Source: Mycoplasmopsis canis PG 14 (GTDB lineage: Bacteria; Bacillota_I; Bacilli_A; Mycoplasmatales; Metamycoplasmataceae). Taken from it: DNA of 64,000 bases. Shown one piece after another: positions 53,913 to 64,000 of this stretch (position 1 is the stretch's first letter; each line of letters starts with the position of its first letter). The position numbers were made by a program, and so were the translations under genes. The stretch lies in contig NZ_CP014281.1 in the NCBI RefSeq assembly GCF_001553195.1, positions 682,001 to 746,000 on the forward strand, read 5' to 3'. A model generated the notes under the pieces. That model was given only the letters and a program-made list of their open reading frames with translations. It ran no database searches and was not told the DNA's origin.

Positions 53913-56474
53913 TTATTCCCCAAATTTTAATTCGTTATTTACAACTTTATATTCATTATTTGCAACGTAATTATTTGTATCAATCAATTTATATTCAAAC
54001 TCGCTTAAATTCGAAAATATTTGTCTTGCTGCATGCATAATTAAATCATAAACCATTATCATTGCTCTAACATCGTTTTCACAATATTTCTTTAATTCGG
54101 GAACAACATTTGTTTCTCATACAGCATCGTTAGTAGCTTCAAGAAATCTATTAACTGCCTCACTCATTGCCATAGTACCCTTTTGAATTTTTAATGACGA
54201 ATAAGGAGTTATCATGTGTGGTAAATGAATGTTGTTTTCTGTAATATATTTTTCTATTTTTTTTATTGAATAAAAGAATTTTAAATATGAAATCTGAAAA
54301 TATGCAACTTTTTTTATTTTCAAAAAATCTTCATTAGCTTTTTTGAAAATAAACTTAGAATCTTTCAATTCAAATTCATAAATGTTGTCAATACTTCTGT
54401 TTTGCATTTTTTCTGTTGATTTAGGAGTAAAAACTTCCGCTAGGTCAATAGTGTTTTCATTTATTCATTTTATTCTTTGCTCTACTATCAAGAAAGCTTC
54501 TTGTTTATCTTTGGCAGAATATCTATTTTTGAGTCATTCTATAAAGGCCTCATCATTTTCTGTAAAGATTTTATTTTTTATCATTCTTAACATTTCAGAG
54601 TTACGAGTATTTTCATATCCTTTATTAAAAACAACGAAATAATCCGCTCCATTAGCATATATTGAATCTATAATCTCCACATAATCATTATAAGTAAAGT
54701 GCTTTGGATCTTTAACAATATTTTCTACTGATTTTTCAACACCGTTTTGCGTAATTATAACTGAAACTTGATAAACGGTTTGATTATAACTATCTACACC
54801 ATCAATTGGCGGAAAAATATCAGATAAACCTTCGTAATCATATCAAGATATTCTTTTATCTTTTATGTGCAATTTTTTAATAACGTTTAAAGCATTTATG
54901 TCGAAAGTGTTGGGAATCATTTTAAATTCATCCATACTTTCTTTTAATGCAACAATTTCTCTAACGTTTTTTACTTTTTTGAAATTTCCTGAATAATTGA
55001 TAAATTCAAGATTTTCTCTTTTCAAAATAAGTTCCCTTAATAAAAAAGTTAGTTGTTTGTTTTCTTTAATGAAATCTTTAGATATTTCAAATCTATCGAT
55101 ATTGATTTTGTAATTGATTTTTTCATTTTCCAATCAGTAATTTATTTGATGAATTGAATTGGTCAGTTCTCCATCAGAATTAAACCAATATCCAAAAAAT
55201 AATAAAGCATCAATATTTAATTCCTTACTAAACTCTTTATAAGCTTTTCTTATGACACTTGTATATCATTTGAAGTCTTGAAAAATATAATGCTCTTTTA
55301 AAGAGCTTTTTGTTTCTTCTTTTAATGATGGTACTGAAACCTGTTTATTTCAAAGATTACCACTTTCAAAACTTAAATATAGATTTTTTCATCTATCGGA
55401 ACCACTATACTTAGTATTGTTTAAGTCGTCTTTTACCTTATCATAAAAAATGTTTAAATCATCTATTTGATTTTCGTTATAAAGAATTTTATTAATACTT
55501 AGTTCATTTAATAATATCTTCTTATTTATAGCACAGTGAACAAAACTATTTTCACAGGAAGTTTCTCTTAATGAGATTGGTCAGTTATATGAATCTTTGT
55601 TTATAAATTTTTCATTATTAACAAGTAAGTTTCATCCAGTTTTTTTCATAACAAATTCAATATCGTTTATGTAGTCTATGTATCCCTTTGATTTGCTTTT
55701 TGAAACTGTAGAGCTCATATTTGCGGATTCTGTTATAACAAAATTTAATTGCCCTTTTTTTACACTATTAAAAATTTTTGTTCTTGGATCTATAATAATA
55801 TTTTTTATTCTATTGATTTCTACCCCAATGTTTTTTAATAATCAATATAAATAAAATGATTGGAAATATGTCTCACCTTTTGATTTAGAGGTATATGAAA
55901 GTAAGTATAAGTCTATTTTGCCATTATTTACATGCACGCCAAACGGGCTAGCTATGAATTTAAATTCGGTTTGTTCATCCTTTTCGTTATAAGAAAAAAC
56001 AGGATTTAATATAAAAATATTTTTCTTATTAATTATTGCATCTTCTAAATGTTTGTTTGTTTGTTCAATTTTTAATTCTTGCTTTAAGGTTGCTGACACA
56101 ACCTTTAAGTTTTGTTGTTCAATTTTTAATTCATTAATAATAAAGTCTTCAGCTTTGTTTTTGTACTGAAAAAAATTAGATGCAAAGATTTCAATATAAG
56201 TTTCTATTTCTTCCTTTGAATTTATAAGATTTAACTCATGTAATTGCTTAGAAATACTCTCTATCCCTAATTCATCTATTAAAGCATAATTGATAATAGA
56301 AGAAGAGTCTTCAAGGTCTTCATCTATGTCTTCTTCATAATCATTTTTGTTGTTTAAGTATTTCTCCAAGTATTCTACGATTTTTTCCCCATTAAAAATT
56401 ATAGAAGGATTTAACCCAAAAACTCTTTTAAAAATGCTTCATGTAATTGGGACAACGTTTTTCGATTCTTTCAT
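53913..56474 (-). CDS. DUF2779-type nuclease-like protein
   Basis: 853 residues, cytoplasmic. The C-terminal half holds the DUF2779 domain known from mycoplasmas. Three acidic motifs resemble DEDD 3'-5' exonucleases: WYDYEG (~590, the D-x-E pair), FNKGYENTRN with a following acidic part, and KKYCENDVRAMIMVYD near the end. The N-terminal half has a strand GKIDLYLLSYTSKSK at the place where related proteins carry a PD-(D/E)xK nuclease (DLYEVKSST); here the Glu and Lys are missing, so that domain may be dead. Substrate unknown. About 12 TGA codons are Trp. Confidence 0.75.
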
Positions 56475-56627
56475 AATAGCTCCTTAATTATTTTTGACTT
56501 TAAAGGCACCACTTTGATTGTTCAGCATTTAGTTAAATGCTGCGAATAATGCTCTTTTTCAGCATTATCTTGTTGAAAATCACAAAACTAGACAAAATCT
56601 CTTTTTATAATTTTCATGAAAATTATA
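56475..56627 (-). promoter_or_regulatory. Promoter and two-hairpin leader of the DUF2779 gene
   Basis: A -10 TATAAT on the minus strand (56622-56627) lies in a perfect 20-bp palindrome (56607-56626) that also creates TATAAT on the plus strand (56606-56611). The ~140-nt leader folds into two strong hairpins: ATAATGCT/AGCATTAT (56546-56568) and CAGCATTT/AAATGCTG (56523-56542), then AAGGAG before the ATG. The region to 56746 holds nothing else I can identify. Confidence 0.55.
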
Positions 56628-56728
56628 CTTTTTTATTTTTCCAAATCAAGTGTATTTTTTAAATTTTTTACTTTTTTCTTTAAAAATACTTTTAACACTA
56701 TATACAAGCGTTATAAGTAAAAAATAAT

Positions 56729-56757
56729 AAGAAAAAAAGAAAGAATTTAACTTCTTT
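56729..56757 (-). terminator. tsaC terminator
   Basis: Minus-strand AGAAAGAA-GTTAAA-TTCTTTCT followed by T; the tsaC stop codon TAA is in the loop. Confidence 0.75.
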
Positions 56758-57214
56758 CTATAATCTCGTTTGTGTCTAAATTTATTATTTTGCTAGGTTT
56801 TCCTGAAGGCATACCAAAATTATAGACTTTAGTAATAAAAGGGAAAACACTTTTTGAATCTTCTATTTTAATAACTGGTTGTCCAGATAAATTTGCACTT
56901 GACATATAAATAGGGCCTATCTCATCAATTAACTCTAGTAATCCCTTTTGATTAGGCATTCTAAATCCCTGATTATTAACTATAATACTAACTGCTCCTG
57001 GCCACACTTTTTTTGCAAGTTCGTTTGCTTCGTCTGTCCACTCTTTAAAAGATCTGGCTTGTTCTAATGAAGAAACCAAAATAATTATTTTTTTATTCCT
57101 TTCTCTCTTTTTTACCTTGTATATAGCATCCAAGGTTTCATCACTCACTATACCACCTATACCAACAACTGTATCCGTTGTAGAAATAAATAGTATATCT
57201 TCTATTTTTTTCAT
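56747..57214 (-). CDS. tsaC: Threonylcarbamoyl-AMP synthase (short TsaC/Sua5)
   Basis: 155 residues. YrdC-fold motifs: STTDTVVGIGG, KVKKRERNKKIIIL, WPGAVSIIV, SSANLSGQP and the C-terminal PSGKPSKIINL. It makes the precursor for the t6A37 modification of ANN-reading tRNAs. Shorter than usual (~180-200), trimmed in the N-terminal and central parts. Confidence 0.9.
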   Translation of the reverse strand: MKKIEDILFISTTDTVVGIGGIVSDETLDAIYKVKKRERNKKIIILVSSLEQARSFKEWTDEANELAKKVWPGAVSIIVNNQGFRMPNQKGLLELIDEIGPIYMSSANLSGQPVIKIEDSKSVFPFITKVYNFGMPSGKPSKIINLDTNEIIERS

Positions 57215-57271
57215 AAATAAATTATATTATTTTTTTGATGTATAATTAAAATATATATAAAAGGAGAAGAA

Positions 57272-58321
57272 ATGAGAATAGTAAAAGATTATAAAAGTTT
57301 TTCTCAATATAAAGAAGAGATAGATAAAATAGCAATTCCATATTTTAAAAACATTGTTGAAAAAGCTTTTTCTTCAAGTGATTTTAAAAAGGTTAAATTA
57401 TATAGAGCATTAGGGTGATCAGCCGTTGCATCATCAATTTTATTTGTAGTTCTTATGATTGTTCTTTTTATGGCACAGGTTGAAAAAGGCGCAGCGTATC
57501 TTGCATTACTTATTTTTTTAGTTATATCAATAATTGTAGGAATAGTATTTTTTGTTTTGTTATCAAAAATAAAGTCAGACATATTTGGTGTTGTTAATTC
57601 AAGCGTTGATGAAGAGCAGTTTTATAAAAAGGCCTTTAATGTTCTTGATCCTAATTTTAATTACTTAGGATTTAACCATGAAACCAAAAATAGTCATCTA
57701 GGAATTAATAAAAAAGAACTTTCAGTATATAGAACAAGTATGCCAGCTGAAGCTTTTTTAATAGATGTATCAAAAGAAACAGAATGATTTATAGATAATA
57801 AATATCCAACTTTTTTAGTTAATAGTTTATGAAAACATGTTAAAGTTGACAGAAAAGGTAATACTCACGAAACTTTTTACAATAGTTCATTATTAAAAAT
57901 TAATACTCACGCTCTTGGTGATAAAGGATTTGCTTTCACTTTATTTAATGGTACATTTGACAATTGATTTTCAAGTTTAAAGAAAATTCAGTTTGAAAAT
58001 AAAGAATTTAATAAAATATTTAAAATGCATTCTGATAATGAAATAAAATCAAGAATGATGTATACTCCTCTTTCTATGGAGTTATCACTTAAAAGGTTAA
58101 GAGATAATATTAATTCAAAGGTCAAAAATTTCAAAGTATATTCAACAGGTGAAGAAATATATTTTTCATTTAGTACAGATATGGGCTTTATGTTTATGGA
58201 CATACCAAGAAGCTTAAATAAAGAAAAAGTTATTAGAAAAATGTATAATGATTTTATGCTTGATACATATACTCTATACTATCTATTATCAATTATTTAT
58301 ACACCATTATATTTAGATTAA
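57272..58321 (+). CDS. DUF3137 membrane protein
   Basis: 349 residues. Two transmembrane helices at ~50-100 (VVLMIVLFMAQVEKG, LALLIFLVISIIVGIVFFVL) followed by a long soluble domain with IKSRMMYTPLSMEL and FSTDMGFMFMD typical of DUF3137. Function unknown. AAAGGAG precedes the ATG, and TATAAT lies at about 57240. Four TGA Trp. Confidence 0.82.
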
Positions 58322-58324
58322 TTA

Positions 58325-58348
58325 TTAGCCACTGGCTAATATTTTTTT
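58325..58348 (+). terminator. Terminator or attenuator before the transporter pair
   Basis: ATTAGC-CACTG-GCTAAT (with extended outer pairing) followed by seven T, 10 bp before the first chr gene. No other promoter is obvious, so some read-through is likely. Confidence 0.7.
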
Positions 58349-58357
58349 GAGGTAATT

Positions 58358-58936
58358 ATGAAAAAAGAAGTTAGTTTTTGAAAATTATTTTGATTTATAA
58401 TAAAAATAACCTTTATTGGTTTTGGTGGTGGAAATGCATTAATGCCAGTTATAAAAAAAGAAGTTGTAGATAAAAACAGCTGGATAACACCAAATGAATT
58501 TGATGAGATTGTGATCGTGACTAACATGCTACCAGGAGCTTCTGTTATACAAACAATATCATATATATCAATAAAATTATTAGGTAAATTAAAAGGAACT
58601 TTAGTCACTCTAGTAGCAATATTCCCTCACGTAATGATGGCTTTTGGTTTATTACTTTTATTTAACAAAATTCCAACTCAATATATAAAAATTATTTCAG
58701 TAGGTGTTTTGGTTTCCATTATTGCTTTTTTAATAGATTTTGGTTATAGATTCATAAAACAATCTAAAGATACTTTTAAAACACCTATTTGAATTCTTAT
58801 ATTTTTATTCTCTTTTTCTTATTCGTTATTTATACCCAGCCCATACAATATACCGATTGTTGCAATTTTAGTTGTAATATCAATATATACAATTATTTAT
58901 TTTATTTTGAAAAATAAAAAGGGTGGTGATAAATAA
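58358..58936 (+). CDS. chrA1: Chromate transporter family protein, N-half
   Basis: 192 residues. CHR domain start FIIKITFIGFGGGNALMPVIKKEV and NMLPGASVIQTISYISIKLLG match the first domain of the CHR superfamily. Membrane protein, five to six helices. In half-size systems two such subunits pair. Actual substrate unknown; chromate export is shown only for some members. Coupled to the next gene by TAATG. Confidence 0.85.
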
Positions 58937-59601
58937 TGATTTTAGCGTTAATTTTATCCATACCACTACTTATTATAATTTCGCTTTCAGTTTTCGGTGG
59001 CGGACAAGTATTCATGCCGGTTTTTGAATGGTTATGAAAATTTTTAAACAGTTTGTTCAATCTCAATATTGATGATCAAGTTATTTACAAAGTATTTACC
59101 GTTTCTAACGCAACACCAGGCGTTGTGTCTACTAAATTCGGGTTTTTAACTGGTTATTTAGTTTCGAAAGGTGAATGATGAGGCTTTATTGCTGTATTTT
59201 TGACTTATTTAGTATTCTGTATACCAGCAATTATAGTAATGGTCCTAGCTATGAAATATATTACCAAATTCAAGTCAAACTCATACGTTAAGAATATGAT
59301 AATAGTAATGAAACCTATTGTAGCAGGAATCATGCTTTCTCTAGCTGTGCAATTATTTTTAAGTGTTATCTTACCAGAAATAGGATTTAACAAAGGTACT
59401 GGTGTTGATTATATAAAAATAAATGATTCATCAAAAAACTTCTTTGTTGGATATAGAAATATATTGTTGAAAGTGTATGTTGTATTAGGCATAAGTTTTT
59501 CTTTTTACTTGGCCAGAAAGAAAAAGTCACTTTTCATGATTATTATCATAAATGTTTTAATTTCTTTATTCTTATTTGCTATACCTTTTAGTGGTTATTA
59601 A
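58936..59601 (+). CDS. chrA2: Chromate transporter family protein, C-half
   Basis: 221 residues. LSVFGGGQVFMPVFEWL and TVSNATPGVVSTKFGFLTGYL match the second CHR domain. Opposite topology to the first is expected. One base overlap with its partner implies equal synthesis. Confidence 0.85.
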
Positions 59602-59606
59602 AAACA

Positions 59607-59636
59607 AAAAAATATCAGTAAAACTGATATTTTTTA
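59607..59636. terminator. Terminator after the transporter pair
   Basis: AAAAATATCAGT-AAA-ACTGATATTTTT; symmetrical A and T runs allow use from both strands. Confidence 0.85.
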
Positions 59637-59639
59637 TAA

Positions 59640-60158
59640 TTATTTTGCTCTTAAAATATTAATAAATTTAAATCAACAATAAAAATATTGAACACCTATT
59701 ACAATGAAAAAGGAAAAATAAACAAAAAAAGCTCAAGGAACAAAATTAAATGAAACACTTAGTCAAATAGCTATAATAGACAAAGAAAAGATGATTAAAC
59801 TAAGTATTAAACTGTTTCTTTCTTTTACTTTATTTTCATTATGTAAAATAATGTTATTTTTCTTTCAAAACAAGATAGGAAATAAACTTTTTAAAATTCC
59901 GTTTTTATTTCTTAGAAGAATAAATACTTGTGTTATTCAAACAAGAAATAACGAAACATAGATTAATAAAAAAGAAATTAAGTAAGATATACTTGAATCT
60001 ACTCTCGATTTTAATGCCTCAGGTGTGTTTTCAGTAAATTGCAAATTATAGTTATGCGCTCAATTAACGTATAAAGGTATCATTATTAATAAACTTAACA
60101 AAATGCCTAAAAATGCTATATTAAAAAATATAAAAAAATCTTTTTCTTTTATTTTCAT
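59640..60158 (-). CDS. Unknown membrane protein, 172 residues
   Basis: Four hydrophobic helices (FFNIAFLGILLSLLIMIPLY, ISFLLIYVSLFLVWITQVF, LILSLIIFSLSIIAIWLSV, FFVYFSFFIVIGVQYFYCW). Small basic loops. Not recognised. Five TGA Trp codons. Confidence 0.7.
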
Positions 60159-60218
60159 TTTCACCTCAAATATAATTATATATTATTTTTTGTCGAATTA
60201 CTTTTATAGATAACAAGC

Positions 60219-60246
60219 AAAAAAATAACAACCAAAAAAGGTCGTT
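60219..60246 (-). terminator. Permease terminator
   Basis: Minus-strand AACGACC-TTTTTT-GGTTGTT (one G-U pair) then A and seven T. Confidence 0.75.
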
Positions 60247-60250
60247 AATT

Positions 60251-61759
60251 TTACTCATGGCTAAAGTAAGTATACTCTTCATTTTGATTTAATAAATCTT
60301 TGATAATATCTCTTTTAAAAACTATTTTTTCCATAGCATAATTTAATCAAGGCATCGAAATTAAAAATGTTAAAGTAACTAAATACACAACTAGAGGAAC
60401 ATAATTTTTAATTAAGCTTCCCTTTTCATTATCCCAAAACACTCCTCAACCAGAAGGGTTAGTTTTATCGCTTGAAAGATTTTCAAATTGTAAATATAAA
60501 TACGAAACCTCTACAAATAAAATACCAAAAATCGAAATAATAGCACCTGCATAGAATAAAATATTATTTATTTTTTTAGTTTCATTATGCTTGTTTCTTT
60601 TTATTGTATAACCAAAAATCACAAGTCCATAAACTACAAAGAAAAATAATGTTGTAAAGTTCGAAATACCATCTATCAGAATATCCGTGTCTAAAACAAT
60701 GCTTGGTAGAATAAATGTTAAGAGATAAAAACTTTCCACTGTAATAATATAAAAAATAGTTGTTTTTCATTCACTAAATTTCTTTAATAAAGCTTTAGAT
60801 CCAAAAAGTAATCTGTTTTTTACTAACATGTGCATTTCATTTACAAATGCAGAAGAAATACCATTAACTACACCTAAAGAAGATAAAAAGACGAAAAATA
60901 TAATAATAGCAGCAATTTGGTCTTTTAATCTTGATGGTAAAGCATCGGCTATAAGTCCATGTATTGTTCCAGATGAGTGTAAAATTGAAGAAATTGCAAT
61001 TAATGAATAAAGAATTACAATAAAAATCATTCCAATCAATATTGCTTTAGGTAGTGTTCTAGTAGGGTTTTCTGTTTTTTTAGAAATAGAACTAGAAACC
61101 AAGAAAGCATCATACGCAAATAAAACAGCTGGTAAAGCCACAATAATACCCTTAATACTAAATGCTTGTTTTAAAAAAGCATTAGAACCATTGTTATTGT
61201 GTGTCTCAGGAAAAATAATACCTATTAATAAAGCAAAAAATAGAGGTAAAAATTTAATAATTGTTATGATAAATTGAAATTTTCCAGAAACTCTTGCTGA
61301 CATAATATTCATAGTAACAAAGAATGCTGTAAAAATAAGTCCTACAAGTACATGAGTTCAAACTGTAACTAAACTACCTAAAGCCACTCCCGTTAATTTT
61401 AAGAAAAAGAAAAAAGCTTCAGAGGAAAAAATACCAATAACTGTATTTAATATACCCCAATAAAATATTGCATACCCTAAGGCATTGTGATAAGCTAATT
61501 TCTCGCTTTTTGTAACCTTATAAACTCAATTACTAAGTCCAGATAATTTTCCGTCTTTAAAAGAGCCTATTTCAGAAAAACTTAGTGCAGTACCAATTGA
61601 TATTATACCCCCTAATATTCAAGCTATTAATCAACTTGCTCCATCACCATCCACGGCACGTGAAATAGATCCGTTTTTAAAAAAAATACCAATACCAACA
61701 ACAGATCCGATAATCATTGCTATTGATAATCAAAAACCAATTTTTTTATGTGTTTCCAT
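60251..61759 (-). CDS. APC-family amino-acid permease, second copy type
   Basis: 502 residues, about 12-14 helices. IAMIIGSVVGIGIFFKNGSI is the canonical APC helix-1 motif, clearer than in the permease at 42.9 kb, and VLFAYDAFLVSSSISKKTENPTRTLPKAI is a helix-6 type segment (VLFAYDAF). Substrate unknown. The two permeases are not close paralogues. Confidence 0.88.
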
Positions 61760-61805
61760 TTTCTTCCTTTCATTATTGGAAAATAATACCATAAAATTAA
61801 AAAAT

Positions 61806-61840
61806 AAATAAAAAAGTGTAAAAATTTCACATTTTTACAC
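61806..61840 (-). terminator. hpt terminator
   Basis: Minus-strand GTGTAAAAAT-GTGAA-ATTTTTACAC followed by six T. Confidence 0.85.
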
Positions 61841-61856
61841 AATTTCATAACTTTTA

Positions 61857-62399
61857 TTATAAGTATTTTTTATCAAAAATTCCAATATATGGTAAATTTC
61901 TTAATTTTTCTTTATAATCTAAACCAAAACCTACTAGAAATTCATCTGCTACTAGAAAACCAGAATAATCAGCTTTAAGTGCGACTTTTCTATTATGCGG
62001 TTTATCCATCAATGTAAGAATCTTAAAACTATTGGGTTTTCTGCTCATTAATAAATCTTTAATTTTGGCTAAAGTAATTCCACTATCTATGATATCTTCC
62101 ACAATTAATACATCTTTATTCTCTATATCTTGTGCTAAATCCATAATAATTTTAACACTTCCGCTCGTTGCATGTGAACCGGAATAACTACTTGCTGTAA
62201 TAAAATCAATTGAGTGATCAACTTCCACTGATTTTATTAATTGAGCAAGAAAAGGAATAGATCCCTTTAGTAAAGCAACAATGACCAATTCGTTCGATTC
62301 TTTGTATGTTTCATTTACTCAGTTAGCGCATTCTTTTATCTTTTCTTCAATAAATTCTTGTGAATATAATATTTCTTTAATCATTTTATGTTTTTTCAT
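61857..62399 (-). CDS. hpt: Hypoxanthine-guanine phosphoribosyltransferase
   Basis: 180 residues (ATG at 62384 would shorten it by 5). PRPP motif VEDIIDSGITLAKIK and LVIVALLKGSIPFLAQL are hallmarks. Salvages purines, essential because mycoplasmas do not make them from scratch. Confidence 0.94.
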
Positions 62400-62421
62400 A
62401 GTTAACCTTCTTTAGTTTTTA

Positions 62422-62448
62422 TAAAAAACCGCATAGTAAAATACGGTT
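62422..62448 (-). terminator. greA terminator
   Basis: Minus-strand AACCGTAT-...-ATGCGGTT hairpin (one G-U pair) followed by six T. Confidence 0.8.
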
Positions 62449-62459
62449 ATTTATAATTA

Positions 62460-62948
62460 TTATAAGTGTTCAACAGATAAAATTCTGATCATAAATTTCT
62501 TTTGAGCTTCTACTTCGACTTCATCTCCAACTCTCTTTCCGAGCATTGCGGAAGCTAAAGGACTGTTTGTTGATATTTTTGACTCAAAAGGATCAGCATC
62601 ATGTGAACCAGTAATTTGTACTATTTTCTTTTCGTTTTTATCAATATCTAAAAATTCAACACGAGTGTTTATTCCAACTGTTTCATCATTTCTGTGAGCG
62701 TTTGATTCAATGATTACTGCTTGATCCAAAATAGATTCAAGCTCTTTAATACGCCCTTCAACGATACCTTGCTTTTCACGAGCGGCATCATATTCAGCAT
62801 TTTCAGATAAGTCACCTTGTGCACGAGCTTCTTTAAGAGCTTCCTGTACTGCTGGACGTTCTACATTTATTAAACGATCGTACTCTTTTTTGTACTCGTT
62901 AAATTTTTCTTGAGATAAAATTATTTTCTTTGTATTTAATTCACTCAT
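62460..62948 (-). CDS. greA: Transcript cleavage factor GreA
   Basis: 162 residues. Coiled-coil N-terminus with ARAQGDLSENAEYDAAREKQ, whose acidic tip (DLSENAEYDAA) reaches the RNA polymerase active site, and a C-terminal globular domain with SPLASAMLGKRVGDEVEV. It rescues backtracked polymerase. Confidence 0.95.
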   Translation of the reverse strand: MSELNTKKIILSQEKFNEYKKEYDRLINVERPAVQEALKEARAQGDLSENAEYDAAREKQGIVEGRIKELESILDQAVIIESNAHRNDETVGINTRVEFLDIDKNEKKIVQITGSHDADPFESKISTNSPLASAMLGKRVGDEVEVEAQKKFMIRILSVEHL

Positions 62949-62989
62949 ATTTACTCCAATTAATCTATATTTACCTATTTTACTATAAA

Positions 62990-63649
62990 TTATGATTTTT
63001 TATTAGTAATAAATAAAAATCTTGTAGAAAAATAAGATATTTCATGGTTTATTTTTTTATATTTTAACGTTTCTAAAAGATTGTTAACATCTTTTCTGGA
63101 AACTTTATTTAAAGAAACACAAATCATTCCATTTTCATTTAATTTATCAAAAAAACTTTCAAAAATTTCCTCTAAACTAAAATTAGAATTAAAAACACCT
63201 ATGAAATCTATTTTTTGATTACTATATAACTCTATATCGTTTGGAAATAGCTCTGGTTTTTCCATTCTTGCTGAGTTATATTTTTCAAAATCAAAATCCT
63301 TTAAATGATAAAAGGTTTTACCTTGAGTTTTCATCGAAATTGAAGCAAAGGCAAATTCTTCGTTTTTTGATAATATTAATTTATCTTGATATTTATTAAG
63401 ATAAATAGTGTTGATCATGCCCTCAATATCATAAGGATTAACCTTAGATTTAAAATAATTTTCTAATTCAAAAGGCAAACTGCCAATATCATTACGCATG
63501 GTTCTGATTTGTTCAATTGCCTCTCTTTGAGCTTTTTCTACATATTTTTTTGTGTATTTTTTAGTTCAATATATGATTCCAAAGTATATTGCGAAACCGA
63601 TGATTACGGCAATAATAGCAGAAATCATTAATGGCGTCTTTCATCCCAT
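62990..63649 (-). CDS. Membrane-anchored methyltransferase-like protein
   Basis: 219 residues. One N-terminal helix (PLMISAIIAVIIGFAIYFGI), a basic linker, then a soluble domain. KIDFIGVFNSNFSLEEIFES and LNENGMICVSLNKVSRKD resemble the later strands of a Rossmann SAM-methyltransferase, but I cannot see a GxGxG motif. A mycoplasma family of putative methyltransferases of this size and layout exists, to my memory. Start overlaps ruvX as TAATG. Confidence 0.6.
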
Positions 63650-64000
63650 TATTTACCTCATTTATTTCTATAATATTCTAAATAATCTTGCAAAATTAAT
63701 TGAGCAGCTAATTTATCTTTTTGAAGTTTTCTTTTTTGTCTAGAAACACCTGCACTTATCATTACTTCGTGAGCCTTTTTAGTTGAATACTGTTCATTAA
63801 TAAATAAGATAGGTAGATCAAATCTTTTTTTAATTTCTTTAGCAACATCCTCGACCATTAAAGTAGTTGAACTTTTAGTCCCATCTATTTTTAAAGGGTA
63901 GCCAATTACAAAACCATCAATTTTATATTCATCTAAATATTTCTGAATTTGATTATAAATTTGATCAAAATCAAATTCGATAAATTTTAAATTAACCAAT
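63649..64000 (-). CDS. ruvX: Holliday junction resolvase-like RuvX/YqgF (partial, N-terminus outside window)
   Basis: About 116 residues of the C-terminal part. VIGYPLKIDGTKSST, FINEQYSTKKAHEVM and KLQKDKLAAQLILQDYLEYY match YqgF, an RNase H-fold protein linked to 16S rRNA end processing and Holliday junctions. A TGA near the end gives Trp. The catalytic first Asp motif lies beyond the window. Confidence 0.88.

Noticed and set aside
56523-56627. tmRNA, SRP RNA or tracrRNA in the hairpin region
   Set aside because: No tag peptide frame, no SRP tetraloop motif, and no repeat partner; it better fits a 5' leader.

Overview
This window is a stretch of a mollicute (mycoplasma) chromosome. The DNA is very AT-rich outside the rRNA genes. 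Nearly every gene reads TGA as tryptophan, so most long genes look broken under the standard code, and a tRNA-Trp with a UCA anticodon lies at 25.5 kb. There are no cell-wall genes, genes are tightly packed, and many stop and start codons overlap as TAATG. The gene set (S10-spc cluster, fused nadD-yqeK, DUF2779 and DUF3137 proteins, archaeal-type ProRS) suggests the hominis-type mycoplasmas, but I cannot name the species from sequence alone.

Layout. 0-4.3 kb (minus): adk (cut by the window edge) and secY, then a C5 DNA methyltransferase with a probable partner restriction enzyme. 4.3-9.1 kb: an rRNA operon on the minus strand (16S then 23S, no 5S), with a clear promoter, boxA-like leaders and RNase III processing stems. 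9.1-12.5 kb: two nested insertion sequences just upstream of the rRNA promoter. 12.6-14.3 kb: a glycosyltransferase gene (GT80 sialyltransferase-like) interrupted by an in-frame TAA. 14.3-17.4 kb (minus): rpmB, rpsO, ribF, a HAD phosphatase and truB. 17.6-21.4 kb (plus): the conserved signalling and ribosome-assembly block gmk-prpC-pkn-rsgA-rpe. 21.5-25.2 kb (minus): acpP with three unknown genes, and proS. 25.3-28.1 kb: tRNA-Gln, tRNA-Tyr, tRNA-Trp(UCA), gpsA and tig. 28.2-37.6 kb (minus): the full S10-spc ribosomal protein operon from rpsJ to rplO. 37.7-44.3 kb (minus): a thioredoxin-like protein, a membrane protein, an RNase J-like protein without its active-site histidines, a small beta-barrel protein, gltX and an amino-acid permease. 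44.3-47.7 kb: a second copy of the same insertion-sequence pair. 47.8-57.2 kb (minus): mscL, an rRNA pseudouridine synthase, nadD-yqeK, dinB, sufU, sufS, nusB, a DUF2779 nuclease-like protein and tsaC. 57.3-59.6 kb (plus): a DUF3137 protein and a split chromate-type transporter. 59.6-64 kb (minus): a membrane protein, a second permease, hpt, greA, a methyltransferase-like membrane protein and ruvX (cut by the edge).

The most unusual signal is in the mobile DNA. The IS1202-like element makes 36-bp target duplications. At both insertion sites the duplication starts 10-11 bp upstream of a TATAAT -10 box, covers the -35 region, and the element lies in the same orientation to the promoter. At both sites an IS30-like element has then inserted inside one copy of that duplication, making its own 13-bp duplication. 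Other points of interest are an RNase J homologue lacking its metal-binding histidines, a structured and possibly switch-like leader in front of rplB, and separation of secY-adk from the rest of the spc operon by about 26 kb.
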